Both the position numbers and the translations under genes were made by a program. A DNA stretch of 28,277 bases from DATKZH01 sp964475955. Its GTDB lineage: Bacteria > Planctomycetota > Planctomycetia > Pirellulales > Thermoguttaceae. Under the pieces are notes generated by a model. It saw nothing but the letters and a program-made list of their open reading frames with translations. It did not search any database and had not been told where the DNA came from. This document shows, in pieces, positions 15,783 to 23,745 of this stretch; within the stretch, counting starts at the first letter, position 1, and the number at the start of each line of letters is the position of its first letter. The DNA is taken from positions 1-28,277 of the forward strand of contig CAYYZY010000098.1 of assembly GCA_964475955.1 (NCBI GenBank), given 5' to 3'.

Positions 15783-17681
15783 GTGCGGCACAACTGGACT
15801 TTCGCCTGTCGTTGGGTTGCCTTGCTCGTTCTGGCCCTCCAGGCAGGACGTGCCTTGGCAGTCGAGCCGAGTGAGAACCTTCTGCCGGATACCACCAAGG
15901 GGTACATCTCGATCACCAACGTCGACCAGTTCACCGAGCAGTGGGACAAGACCTCGCTCGGCAAGCTGCTCCAGGACCCGGTGATGAAGCCCTTTGCCGA
16001 CGACCTCCGCCGGCAGGCCGCCGATCGCCTCTGGGGGCTCCGCCGAAGGCTCGGCGCCTCGCTGGACGATCTCGACGGGCTGGCCGGCGGCGAAGCGGCG
16101 GTGGCCTTCGTCCATCCGGCCGAGGACCGTGCGGCGGTCGTGCTCCTGGTCGACGTGACCGACCGCTACGACGAGGCCCGCGCCTTCCTCAAAAAAGTCG
16201 CCGCCAACATGGCCGAGCAGAAGGCGACCGGCACGCCCACCCAACTGCTCGACGTGCCCGCCATGCTCTACGAACTCCCCCCGGCCGAGGACGACCCCGC
16301 GCCCGGCCCGAGTCGCACGGTCTACGTCTACAAAGACGATCTGCTGGCGGCCTGCGACGACGTCGAGGTGATGACGGCGATCCTCCGGCGCCAGGCCGGC
16401 CAGGGCGAAAAGCCACTGGCCGAGCTGCCCGCGTTCCGGGCCGTCATGGACCGCTGCGGGAAGGACGCGCTCGGCCAGAAGCCCCAGTTCCGGTGGTTCA
16501 TCGAGCCGTTCGGCTACGGCAGAGCGAGCCGCGCGGTCACGCCGGAAGACCAGCAGCTTCGCCGGGGCAAGCCGCTGTTGGAGCAACTGGCGGCCGCCGG
16601 TTTCGACGGCGTCGAGGGGATCGGCGGCTACGTCGACCTGGCGCTCGACCGGTACGAGCTTCTGCACCGCACGGCCGTCTACGCGCCCAAGCCGCACGAG
16701 AAGTCGATGAAGATGCTCGTCTTCCCCAACGTCGGCCAGATGAGCCCGCCGGCCTGGGTCCCCCGCGAGGTGGCCACGTACACCGTGCTCTACATCGACC
16801 TGCTCGGCGCCTTCGACCACTTCGGGCCGCTGTTCGACGAAGTGGTCGGCGAGGGGGCGCCGGGCATCTGGGAAGACACGCTGACGAGCCTCCGGGAGGA
16901 CCCCGACGGGCCGCAGATCGGCCTGCGCGCGGAGCTGTTCGAGCACCTCGACAAGGAGCTGATCGCGCTTTCCGACTACGAGCTGCCGATCACCGTCTCC
17001 AGCGAGCGCCTGCTCTACGCGATCAAGGTGAAGGACGCCGAGGCGGTCGCCAAGGCGCTGCGGAAGACGCAGTCGTCGAACAAAGAGGTCCGGCGGCGCG
17101 AGTTCCAGGGGCACGTGATCTGGGAGACGGTGATCCGCGAGGAGGCCGACGTCGAGCGGGTCGAGATCGACGCGCCCCCCATCGGCTTTGGGCCCGAGGA
17201 AGAGGAGGCGGCGATGGAGGAAGCGCCGCCGCTTCTGCCGCACATGTCGGTCTGCGTCGCGAACGGGTACCTGCTCATCGCTTCGCACTACGACTTCCTC
17301 GTGCGCATGCTGGAGCCGCGCGAGGAGCGGGAGTCGCTCGCCCGGTCGGTCGACTTCCGGATCGTCGAGTCGATGCTGGCCAGCCTGACGCCGGTCGACA
17401 CGTGCCTGCGCGGCTTCTCGCGGACCGACGAAGAGTACCGCGCGGCGTACGAGCTATTGCGCCAGGGCAAGATGCCCGAAAGCGAGACGATGCTCGGCCG
17501 CGTGCTGAACGACCTGCTCGGCGAGGGGACCCAAACGACGCGCGCGCAGGAGCTCGACGCCAGCCAGGCCCCCGAGTTCGACTTCGTCCGCCGCCACCTC
17601 GGCCCGGCCGGCACCTTCGCCACCAGCGAGGAAGACGGCTGGTTCTTCAAGGGCTTCATGCTGGGTAAAGAGGCGGAGTAG
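15783..17681 (+). CDS. Exported DUF3352-like protein, unknown function
   Basis: A 632-aa protein with a GTG start at 15783. The start is decided by a strong AAGGAGG at 15770-15776, 6 nt before it. Residues 1-26 are a signal peptide (VALLVLALQAGRALAVEP). The mature start, LLPDTTKGYISITNVDQF, with LPDTT then a beta strand and a Trp/helix block, is the style of DUF3352 proteins, where the domain begins with 'LP-dT'. This match is tentative. The body alternates Asp/Glu-rich strands and helices. There are no membrane helices after the leader, no cysteine pairs and no catalytic motif I recognise. An acidic stretch, FGPEEEEAAMEEAP, lies near residue 470. It stands alone, followed by hairpins at 17727-17796. 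Probably a periplasmic protein. Confidence 0.85.
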   Translation: MRHNWTFACRWVALLVLALQAGRALAVEPSENLLPDTTKGYISITNVDQFTEQWDKTSLGKLLQDPVMKPFADDLRRQAADRLWGLRRRLGASLDDLDGLAGGEAAVAFVHPAEDRAAVVLLVDVTDRYDEARAFLKKVAANMAEQKATGTPTQLLDVPAMLYELPPAEDDPAPGPSRTVYVYKDDLLAACDDVEVMTAILRRQAGQGEKPLAELPAFRAVMDRCGKDALGQKPQFRWFIEPFGYGRASRAVTPEDQQLRRGKPLLEQLAAAGFDGVEGIGGYVDLALDRYELLHRTAVYAPKPHEKSMKMLVFPNVGQMSPPAWVPREVATYTVLYIDLLGAFDHFGPLFDEVVGEGAPGIWEDTLTSLREDPDGPQIGLRAELFEHLDKELIALSDYELPITVSSERLLYAIKVKDAEAVAKALRKTQSSNKEVRRREFQGHVIWETVIREEADVERVEIDAPPIGFGPEEEEAAMEEAPPLLPHMSVCVANGYLLIASHYDFLVRMLEPREERESLARSVDFRIVESMLASLTPVDTCLRGFSRTDEEYRAAYELLRQGKMPESETMLGRVLNDLLGEGTQTTRAQELDASQAPEFDFVRRHLGPAGTFATSEEDGWFFKGFMLGKEAE

Positions 17682-17726
17682 AGGCGTGGCTTGCAGGATG
17701 CGCGCACCCTGCGCACACTCTTGTAG

Positions 17727-17796
17727 GACGGAATGCCGTTCCGTCTTACTCGGTTGGGACCGAGGCCGCGGCAGGCGTTTTGCGATCATTCGCAAA
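17727..17796 (+). terminator. Two short hairpins after the DUF3352-like gene
   Basis: GACGGAA-TGCCG-TTCCGTC (17727-17745) and TTTGCGA-TCAT-TCGCAAA (17779-17796) are perfect 7-bp stems. They start about 45 bp past the stop at 17681. Neither has a clear U-tract, so terminator function is uncertain. The first resembles a dispersed planctomycete repeat. Confidence 0.4.
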
Positions 17797-17832
17797 GCTA
17801 ACCCCTCACCACAACAAAGGAACCGCAAGCGG

Positions 17833-18015
17833 TCACTCGCCGGTCAGCCAGGCGAGATTGAAACGGGCGACGCAGAGGTACTGGGTATCCCACATCACGT
17901 CGTCGACGCCGCCCCGCTCGTAGAAGCAGAGGAGGGAGCCGTCGGGCGCGACCGCCAGCTCGGAGTAGGCGGAAATGCCCGGCTCCAGCGTGCGGCGGAC
18001 CGGCCACAGTGTGGC
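17833..18015 (-). pseudogene. Remnant of a sialidase (BNR-repeat) C-terminus
   Basis: On the minus strand, a 60-codon reading frame runs from just after a TAG at about 18013-18015 to the TGA at 17833. It reads PVRRTLEPGISAYSELAVAP, then DGSLLCFYERGGVDD, then YLCVARFNLAWLTGE. This closely matches the last beta-propeller blade and end of bacterial exo-alpha-sialidases, where SAYS-L-V-PDG-----YE and RFNLEWLT are typical. It has no start codon with a ribosome-binding site, and upstream DNA in the other frames does not continue the protein. The rest of the gene has been lost, so this is a relic. The assignment rests on recalled motifs. Confidence 0.7.
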
Positions 18016-18080
18016 CTATGTCGATGGCGCGGGCAACGGGTGCGGCCCGGCATGACGCGCCGCGCGCCCCCCGGCCGCGC

Positions 18081-18109
18081 TTGAGCCGCGGGGTTGGGCA
18101 CAGTATGTT
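18081..18109 (+). promoter_or_regulatory. Promoter for the methyltransferase-like/PQQ fusion gene
   Basis: TTGAGC (18081-18086), a 17-nt spacer and TATGTT (18104-18109). Transcription would begin near 18116, about 83 nt before ATG 18199. Confidence 0.4.
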
Positions 18110-18198
18110 GAAAGGGATGGACGCGGCCGTCGCTCTGCGCGGCCGACGCCGACTCGCCCCCCAGCACGCCAACCGCCCTTCCCACCGGAGGACCCGCG

Positions 18199-21100
18199 AT
18201 GAACCGACCCAAGTACCTGTGCCTTGCCGCGATCGCTTCCGTGATGGTGCTGTGGACGTCGCCCGCGCCGGGTTCCGCCGGCGACCTGGTCGACGCCGCC
18301 GGCGCGGAGGGCGGGCTCGTCGTCCACCTCGGTTGCGGCGACGGCCGGCTCACCGCCCCGTTGCGGACCGGCGACGGCTTCCTCGTGCAGGGGCTCGACG
18401 CCGACGCGGCCAACGTGACCGAGGCCCGGGAGCACCTCCGGTCGCTGGGCATCTACGGCCCGGTGAGCGCCGAGGCGTTCGACGGGCGCCGGCTCCCCTA
18501 CGCCGACGACCTCGTCAACCTGCTGGTCGTAAGCGACCGGTTCGACGTGCCGGGCGAAGAAATCCTCCGCGTGCTCGCGCCCGGCGGCGCGGCCATGGTG
18601 GCCGACGGCGACGCGGCGGGGCCAGCGGCGACGGTCGGCAGCGCCGAGAAGCTCCAGATCGACGGAAAGACCTGGGCGAAGATCGTCAAGCCGTGGCCGG
18701 AGGCGATCGACGAGTGGACGCACTACCTGCACGGGCCCGACAACAACGCCGTGGCGCACGACACGGTCGTCGGTCCGCCCCGCCACATGCAGTGGCTGGC
18801 CGACCCCGAATGGGCGCGCAACCACCATCGGCTGTGCAGCATCAGCTCCGTGGTGACGGCCCGTGGCCGTCTGTTCTGCGTCGTCGACGAGGCCACCGCG
18901 GCCAACATGAACGTGCCCGGCAAGTGGGCCGTCGTCGCGCGCGACGCCTTCAGCGGCGTCACCCTCTGGAAAAAGCCCCTGCCCAACTGGACGTGGTACA
19001 AGCTCCGCTTCCGTTCCGGGCCGCCGCAGGTGACGCGGCTGCTGGTCGCCTCGGGCGATCGGCTCTACGTGCCGCTGGGGCTGAGCGCGCCCGTCTCCTG
19101 CCTCGACGCCGCGACCGGCAAGACGCTGGCCACCTACGAGGCGACCGGCGGCGCGGAGGAGATCGTGCTGGCCGACGGCGTGCTGCTGGTGCTCCGCGGG
19201 GCGCCGGTGGCCGAACAGGCCGTCGCGCACGCGGCGTTCAAGGGCCAGTTCGAGCTGCCCAACCGCAAGTCGATCGTCGCCCTCGATCCGCGCACCGGCA
19301 AGACCTTGTGGGAGTGGTCCGAGCCCGAGGCGCCGATCAGGCCGGAAACGCTTGCCTCCGACGGCCGCCGCGCCTACGTGCAGGTCGGCGAAGCCGTGGT
19401 CTGCCTCGACTTGAAGTCGGGCGAACCGCAATGGACCTACGGCGACCCAGTGCAGAACGCCCGGAGGAGAGGGGCCGGTAAAAAGGGGCGCGGCCCCAGG
19501 GTCAGCTTCGGCACGAACGTGCTGGTCGTCGCCGACGGCGTGGTCCTCGCACAGCTTTCGGGCGACCTGACGGCGCTTTCGGCCGACGACGGCTCGAAGC
19601 TCTGGCAGTGCCCGGCGGGAACCGGGTTCCACGCGCCGCTCGACGTCTTCGTGATCGACGGCCTCGTATGGCGCGGAAGCCACGTGAGCGACTCCGTTGC
19701 CCCGCCCCCGGTGGAGGACTTCAACGAGGCCCGCGACCTGCACACGGGCGAGGTGCAAGCGACCAACACGGTGATGGTCGACCTCCAGACCTCGGGCCAT
19801 CACCATCGCTGCTACCGCGAGAAGGCGACCGACCGGTTCATCATCACCGGCAAGCGGGGGATCGAGATGATGGACCTCGCCGGCAGCTCCCATTCCCGCA
19901 ACAACTGGGTGCGGGGGGCCTGCCAGTACGGCATCATGCCGGCCAACGGGCTGATGTACGCCCCCAGCCACGCGTGCGGCTGCTACATGGAGGCGAAGCT
20001 CCGCGGCTTCTGGGCACTGGCGCCGGAGCGGCCGTCGCCTTCGGAGCCGGCTTCGCGCTTGGAGCGCGGCCCGGCCTTCGGCACGCTCCCCCCTCCCCCC
20101 TCCCCGCTCCCATCTCCTTCCGCTTGGCCGACGTACCGGCACGATCCGCTCCGAAGCGGCGTGGCCACGACGGTCGTGCCCCCGGCGCTTGCGCCGGCGT
20201 GGAAGGCCCAACTGGGCGGCCGGCTCACCCAGCCGGTGGTCGCCGGCGGCAAGGTGTTCGTGGCGGCCGCCGACGAGCACACGGTCTACGCGCTGGACGA
20301 GAAGACCGGTACCGTCCTGTGGGAGCACGTGGCCGGGGGGCGCGTCGATTCCCCGCCCACGATCCACGGCCGCCTGGTGCTGTTCGGCGCCGCCGACGGC
20401 CGGGTCACCTGCCTGAGGCTCGACGACGGCGCGCTCGTGTGGCGCTTCCTCGCGGCGCCGGCCGACCGCCGCACGGTAGCCTACGACCAGGTCGAATCGC
20501 TCTGGCCGGTCCACGGGAGCGTGCTGGTGCTCGACGGCACGGCCTACTGCTCCGCGGGCCGCTCCACCTGGCTCGACGGCGGCATCGACCTCTTCGCGCT
20601 CGACCCGCCCACCGGCAAGGTGCTCGCCAAGACGCACTTCGAGAGCCGACACCCCGAGTTCCGACAAGGCAAGGAGCGGGACCGGCCGGAGCTCGAGAAG
20701 CGCATCGATCAGAACACGACCGACTACAAGACGTTCTTCGCCTCCGACCTGAGCGACTCCTTCTCGATGGCCGGCGGCACGGTCTCCGACGTGCTCGTAA
20801 GCGACGGCACCAACGTGTTCCTGCACCACGTGAAGTTCGACGCGAAGCTCAACAGGCGGGACGAAATGTCGCGCCACCTCTTTTCCACCTCGAGCCTCCT
20901 GGACGACGCGGAGAACCACCGCTCGCACTGGGTGCTGGGAACCGGCGACTTCAGCCGGGTCCCGGTCGCCTATTCGTGGGTCGTCAACCGGCCGGGCAAG
21001 CGCATGCCGACGATCGCCGTCCCCACCGGCGTGATGATGGTGTTCGAGCCCCACGCCCTTTGGGCCGTTCAGCGGCAGGGCGACGCCAACGGCCGATACC

Positions 21101-21477
21101 ACCTGTTGAAGAAGGAGAACCGGCCCTTCTCCGAGCACGGGGAGCCCTTGCCCGATTTCCGGCACCTCCCCGCCGAGGCGCCGAAGCAGTGCGTTTGGCG
21201 GAACGAGCTTCCGGTGCGCACCACGGCGATACTCAAGTCGGGCGACCGGCTGCTGCTGGGAGTCGCGCCGATCGAGATTCCCGAAGACGACCCGCACGCG
21301 GCGTACGAGGGCCGCCTGGGCGGAAGCATCTGGGTCTGCTCGGAGGCCGACGGCGCGAAGAGCGCCGAGCTGCCGCTCCCCTCGCCCGTCGTCTGGGACG
21401 GCATGGCCGCGGCCGGCGAGAAGCTGTTCGTCTCCACGGCCGACGGCACGGTGGTTTGCCTTGGTCGGAAGCGGTGA
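18199..21477 (+). CDS. Exported protein: methyltransferase-like domain fused to PQQ-type beta-propellers
   Basis: A 1092-aa protein; CGGAGGA at 18186-18192 sets the ATG at 18199. Residues 1-27 are a signal peptide. Residues 39-137 look like a class I SAM methyltransferase fold: VVHLGCGDGR (43-50 motif I), acidic D67, LPYADDLVNLLVV, then LRVLAPGG (123-130). From about 180 on, PQQ/BamB-type propeller blades follow (SIVALDPRTGKTLWEW, VVCLDLKSGEPQWTY, DLTALSADDGSKLWQ). A Pro/Ser linker at 610-647 separates a second propeller (WPTYRHDPLRSG, TVYALDEKTGTVLWEH, CLRLDDGALVWRF). No CxxCH haem site is seen. The gene stands alone. SAM is not expected outside the cytoplasm, so the first domain may be a binding or structural relic. 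I recall this fusion in other planctomycete genomes; its role is unknown. Confidence 0.85.
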   Translation: MNRPKYLCLAAIASVMVLWTSPAPGSAGDLVDAAGAEGGLVVHLGCGDGRLTAPLRTGDGFLVQGLDADAANVTEAREHLRSLGIYGPVSAEAFDGRRLPYADDLVNLLVVSDRFDVPGEEILRVLAPGGAAMVADGDAAGPAATVGSAEKLQIDGKTWAKIVKPWPEAIDEWTHYLHGPDNNAVAHDTVVGPPRHMQWLADPEWARNHHRLCSISSVVTARGRLFCVVDEATAANMNVPGKWAVVARDAFSGVTLWKKPLPNWTWYKLRFRSGPPQVTRLLVASGDRLYVPLGLSAPVSCLDAATGKTLATYEATGGAEEIVLADGVLLVLRGAPVAEQAVAHAAFKGQFELPNRKSIVALDPRTGKTLWEWSEPEAPIRPETLASDGRRAYVQVGEAVVCLDLKSGEPQWTYGDPVQNARRRGAGKKGRGPRVSFGTNVLVVADGVVLAQLSGDLTALSADDGSKLWQCPAGTGFHAPLDVFVIDGLVWRGSHVSDSVAPPPVEDFNEARDLHTGEVQATNTVMVDLQTSGHHHRCYREKATDRFIITGKRGIEMMDLAGSSHSRNNWVRGACQYGIMPANGLMYAPSHACGCYMEAKLRGFWALAPERPSPSEPASRLERGPAFGTLPPPPSPLPSPSAWPTYRHDPLRSGVATTVVPPALAPAWKAQLGGRLTQPVVAGGKVFVAAADEHTVYALDEKTGTVLWEHVAGGRVDSPPTIHGRLVLFGAADGRVTCLRLDDGALVWRFLAAPADRRTVAYDQVESLWPVHGSVLVLDGTAYCSAGRSTWLDGGIDLFALDPPTGKVLAKTHFESRHPEFRQGKERDRPELEKRIDQNTTDYKTFFASDLSDSFSMAGGTVSDVLVSDGTNVFLHHVKFDAKLNRRDEMSRHLFSTSSLLDDAENHRSHWVLGTGDFSRVPVAYSWVVNRPGKRMPTIAVPTGVMMVFEPHALWAVQRQGDANGRYHLLKKENRPFSEHGEPLPDFRHLPAEAPKQCVWRNELPVRTTAILKSGDRLLLGVAPIEIPEDDPHAAYEGRLGGSIWVCSEADGAKSAELPLPSPVVWDGMAAAGEKLFVSTADGTVVCLGRKR

Positions 21478-21509
21478 CGGTTGAAGTGGGGTACGATTCC
21501 ATCGTGCCA

Positions 21510-21528
21510 GGCACGTTGGAAACGTGCC
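21510..21528. terminator. Hairpin between convergent genes
   Basis: GGCACGTT-GGA-AACGTGCC is a perfect 8-bp stem with a 3-nt loop, 33 bp past the fusion gene's stop and 38 bp past the end of the minus-strand zinc-ribbon gene. It may stop transcription from both sides; no U-tract is seen. Confidence 0.5.
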
Positions 21529-21566
21529 CCACGGCGCGGAGGCGGAACCTCCGGGTCGCATCTCGA

Positions 21567-21809
21567 TCACGCATGGCCCGGCGGTTGTTGCGGCGGCCCC
21601 AGCGCGCTGCCGCACTGGTGGCAGAACTTGGCGCCCGGCACCACGTGCGTGCCGCACTGGGGGCACGGGGGCGACTCGGGCACCGCAGAGTGCGACCGGC
21701 GCGCCGCGCCGAACACGACGACCAGGATCACGATCGGCACGCCGATGCACACCAACCCCATCACCAGGATGACGAGCATTTCCAGAGGCCCGGGGAGTCC
21801 GAAAGACAT
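21567..21809 (-). CDS. Small membrane protein with C-terminal zinc ribbon
   Basis: An 80-aa protein. The start at ATG 21809 is chosen over an in-frame start at 21890 because GGGAGAG precedes it and the longer version adds only an Arg-rich, non-conserved lead. Residues 10-35 form one membrane helix (MLVILVMGLVCIGVPIVILVVV). Residues 50-72 hold a four-cysteine zinc ribbon, CPQCG...CHQCG, with 13 residues between the pairs. A Pro-rich end follows. The layout matches small 'zinc ribbon domain-containing' membrane proteins; no partner or role can be given. It shares a divergent promoter region with the PfpI gene. Confidence 0.8.
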   Translation of the reverse strand: MSFGLPGPLEMLVILVMGLVCIGVPIVILVVVFGAARRSHSAVPESPPCPQCGTHVVPGAKFCHQCGSALGPPQQPPGHA

Positions 21810-21880
21810 GGTTCTCTCCCTTCGTCGGTCCGGTCGTCGGGGGCCGGCTCGTTTCGCGATTGCGGAGGCTTCCGAGCCGC

Positions 21881-21909
21881 ATTCTGACACGCCTCCGCCC
21901 GGTTGTCCA
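21881..21909 (-). promoter_or_regulatory. Promoter of the zinc-ribbon gene
   Basis: On the minus strand, TGGACA (21904-21909, 5 of 6 to consensus), a 17-nt spacer and CAGAAT (21881-21886). Its -35 lies on top of the -35 of the plus-strand promoter. Confidence 0.5.
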
Positions 21910-21931
21910 CCACGGCGCGGGGGATTAGAAT
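21903..21931 (+). promoter_or_regulatory. Promoter of the PfpI/isomerase operon
   Basis: TTGTCC (21903-21908), a 17-nt spacer and TAGAAT (21926-21931). Transcription would start near 21938, about 54 nt before ATG 21992. Confidence 0.5.
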
Positions 21932-21991
21932 GGGGCCGCCAGCGACGGCCGAGTCCGCGTCCCTTCGGAACCCTGCAAAGGAAGCCCCGCC

Positions 21992-22567
21992 ATGCCGAAA
22001 GTCCTGATGCCCCTGGGCGACGCCACCGAAGTGCTCGACACGATGTACCCCTTCTACCGCCTCCCGGAGGACGGCTTCGAGGTGGAAGTGGCCGGCCCCG
22101 AGGCGCGGCTCTACCACATGGTGCTTCACGAAATTCCCCCCAGCAGCGAACCGCCGTGGGACATCACCCAGGAGCGGCCCGGCTACCACATCCAGGCGAC
22201 GGTGGCCTTCCGCGACGTCGACCCCACGCAGTACGCCGGCATGTTCATCTCGGGCGGGCGCGCGCCGGAGTACCTCCGCTACGACAAGGACCTGCTTCGG
22301 GCGACGCATCATTTCTTCGAGGTCAGCAAGCCGGTCGCCTGCGTGTGCCACGGAATCGAGATCCTCACGGCCGCCGACTGCATCCAGGGCCGTACCGTCA
22401 CCACCGTGGCCAAATGCGCCATGGACGCCCAGCAGGGCGGTGCCACCTACGTCGACGAGCCCGTCGTGATCGACGGCAATCTGGTCACCGCGCGCACGTA
22501 CCACGACAACACGCCGCTACTGAAGCATTTCGTCCAGATGCTCAAGGCGTCGATCGCCGACCAGTGA
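21992..22567 (+). CDS. DJ-1/PfpI family protein
   Basis: A 191-aa cytoplasmic protein with AAAGGAAG before ATG 21992. The DJ-1/PfpI fold is seen as VLMPLGDATE near the start, GMFISGGRAPEYLR at 83-96, and the nucleophile turn VACVCHGIEIL with C119-H120. The family covers glyoxalase/deglycase-like enzymes, peptidases and chaperones; C119 is present so catalytic activity is likely. The insert around 45-65 (HEIPPSSEPPWDITQERPGY) is longer than in Escherichia coli YhbO-type members. It is 59 bp upstream of the TIM-barrel gene in the same direction, so the two are likely cotranscribed. The substrate is unknown. Confidence 0.9.
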   Translation: MPKVLMPLGDATEVLDTMYPFYRLPEDGFEVEVAGPEARLYHMVLHEIPPSSEPPWDITQERPGYHIQATVAFRDVDPTQYAGMFISGGRAPEYLRYDKDLLRATHHFFEVSKPVACVCHGIEILTAADCIQGRTVTTVAKCAMDAQQGGATYVDEPVVIDGNLVTARTYHDNTPLLKHFVQMLKASIADQ

Positions 22568-22626
22568 CCGCCGGAACCGTTTCGCCGAAAGTCCCTCTGA
22601 GAACGACCCATCCGCGAGGCACCCCC

Positions 22627-23568
22627 ATGAGCCACCCCACGCTGAACCGCCGTCGAATGTGCCGCCTGCTGGCCGCCGGCCCCGCCGCCCTGAGCTTTGC
22701 GCCCGGTTTGCTGTCGGGCGCCGGGCCGAAGCCGTTTGCGTTGAACTACGCCATCGCCTCGAGCATGTACGGCACGCTGAAGCTGGAAGACATCGTGCCC
22801 GAGGTCCCCAAGACGGTCGCCGAGGTGATCGACCTTTGGCCGCTCCGCCACGGCGACCAGCGCGAGCAGATGGACGCCATGGGCCACGAGAAGTTCGCCG
22901 AGCTGATCGCGCGCCACGGCGTCCGCCTCGGCATGACCACCCGTTACGACCTCGGCCCGTTCGGGCTTCAGGACGAGATGCGGGTGCTCCGGAAGTTCGG
23001 CGGGCGGTTGGTCATCACGGGGAGCAAGGGGCCGCGCGACGTGTCGGGTGAGGAGGCCAAGCGGGCGGTGAAGGAGTTCGTCGAGAGGATGAAGCCGCAC
23101 GTCGCGGTCGCCGAGGAGTTGGGCGTGACGATCGGCATCGAGAACCACGCCCGGGCGCTGATCGCCACGCCCGACTCGATCCGCTACCTGGCCGAGTTCA
23201 CGCCGTCGAAGCACCTGGGCGTGGCGCTGGCGCCGTACCACCTGCCGCAGGACGAGAAGCTGTTGGCCGGGCTGATCGAGGACCTGGGCCCGGCGCTTGC
23301 CCACTTCTACGCGTGGCAGCACGGCAAGGGCTGCATGGAGAAGCTCCCCAAGGCCGAAGAGTTGGAGCAGATGCCCGGCCGCGGCCCACTCGATTTCCGT
23401 CCCCTCCTGGCCGCCCTGGCCAAGATCGGCTACCCCGGCTGGACCGAAATCTTCATGCACCCGGTACCCCGGGGCATTCCCATCATGCCCACGCTGGAGG
23501 GCGTCACCGCGGAGATCAACCGCGCGCGGGCGTACCTGGCGAAGTGCTTGGACGAGTTGAAGGCGTAG
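22627..23568 (+). CDS. Sugar isomerase/epimerase-like TIM-barrel protein with a Tat-like leader
   Basis: A 313-aa protein. ATG 22627 has GAGG nearby and begins a Tat-like leader, NRRRMCRLLAAG followed by a hydrophobic stretch to about residue 30. The rest is a xylose-isomerase-like TIM barrel. E172 (GVTIGIENH), H226 (LAHFYAWQHG) and E274 (GWTEIFMHP) stand at the metal-ligand positions of the family. The strand that usually carries a metal-binding Asp reads LGVALAPYHLPQD, so that ligand looks replaced, perhaps by H205. Export fits the style of many planctomycete members of this group. It follows the PfpI gene by 59 bp and is probably in the same operon. The reaction is unknown; isomerase or epimerase is inferred from the fold. 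Confidence 0.85.
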   Translation: MSHPTLNRRRMCRLLAAGPAALSFAPGLLSGAGPKPFALNYAIASSMYGTLKLEDIVPEVPKTVAEVIDLWPLRHGDQREQMDAMGHEKFAELIARHGVRLGMTTRYDLGPFGLQDEMRVLRKFGGRLVITGSKGPRDVSGEEAKRAVKEFVERMKPHVAVAEELGVTIGIENHARALIATPDSIRYLAEFTPSKHLGVALAPYHLPQDEKLLAGLIEDLGPALAHFYAWQHGKGCMEKLPKAEELEQMPGRGPLDFRPLLAALAKIGYPGWTEIFMHPVPRGIPIMPTLEGVTAEINRARAYLAKCLDELKA

Positions 23569-23605
23569 CCCAGCCGCTTGCGGTCGGGCCGCCGTGGGCA
23601 GGGCA

Positions 23606-23714
23606 GTCGGCTCCAGCCGACCGGCCGTTTGCCACCAGCTTTAGCTCGTGGGAAGGGGCGCTGCGCTCGACCCCAGCCACCCGTTGGGTTACGGAACGCC
23701 GCGGAGGGCGTTCC
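23606..23714. repeat. Intergenic hairpin repeats between convergent genes
   Basis: GTCGGCT-CC-AGCCGAC (23606-23621) and GGAACGCC-N6-GGCGTTCC (23693-23714) are perfect palindromes. Between them, 23661-23682 is a reverse copy of the unit found at 1607-1628, with one mismatch in 22. No gene is seen. These may also end transcription of the flanking convergent genes. Confidence 0.6.
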
Positions 23715-23745
23715 CTACACTTGTCCGCCGGGCGCGCATCGCGGG

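Larger units (their letters stand above)
17682..18198. other. Intergenic region with hairpins, a sialidase remnant and a promoter
   Basis: This 517-base stretch has two hairpins (17727-17745 and 17779-17796), a decayed minus-strand coding remnant (17833-18015) and a plus-strand promoter (18081-18109). I see no intact gene. Confidence 0.6.

Noticed and set aside
18016..21882. A 1288-codon open frame on the minus strand opposite the fusion gene
   Set aside because: Mirror of the fusion gene. It also spans the zinc-ribbon gene and several intergenic hairpins, which a real gene would not.
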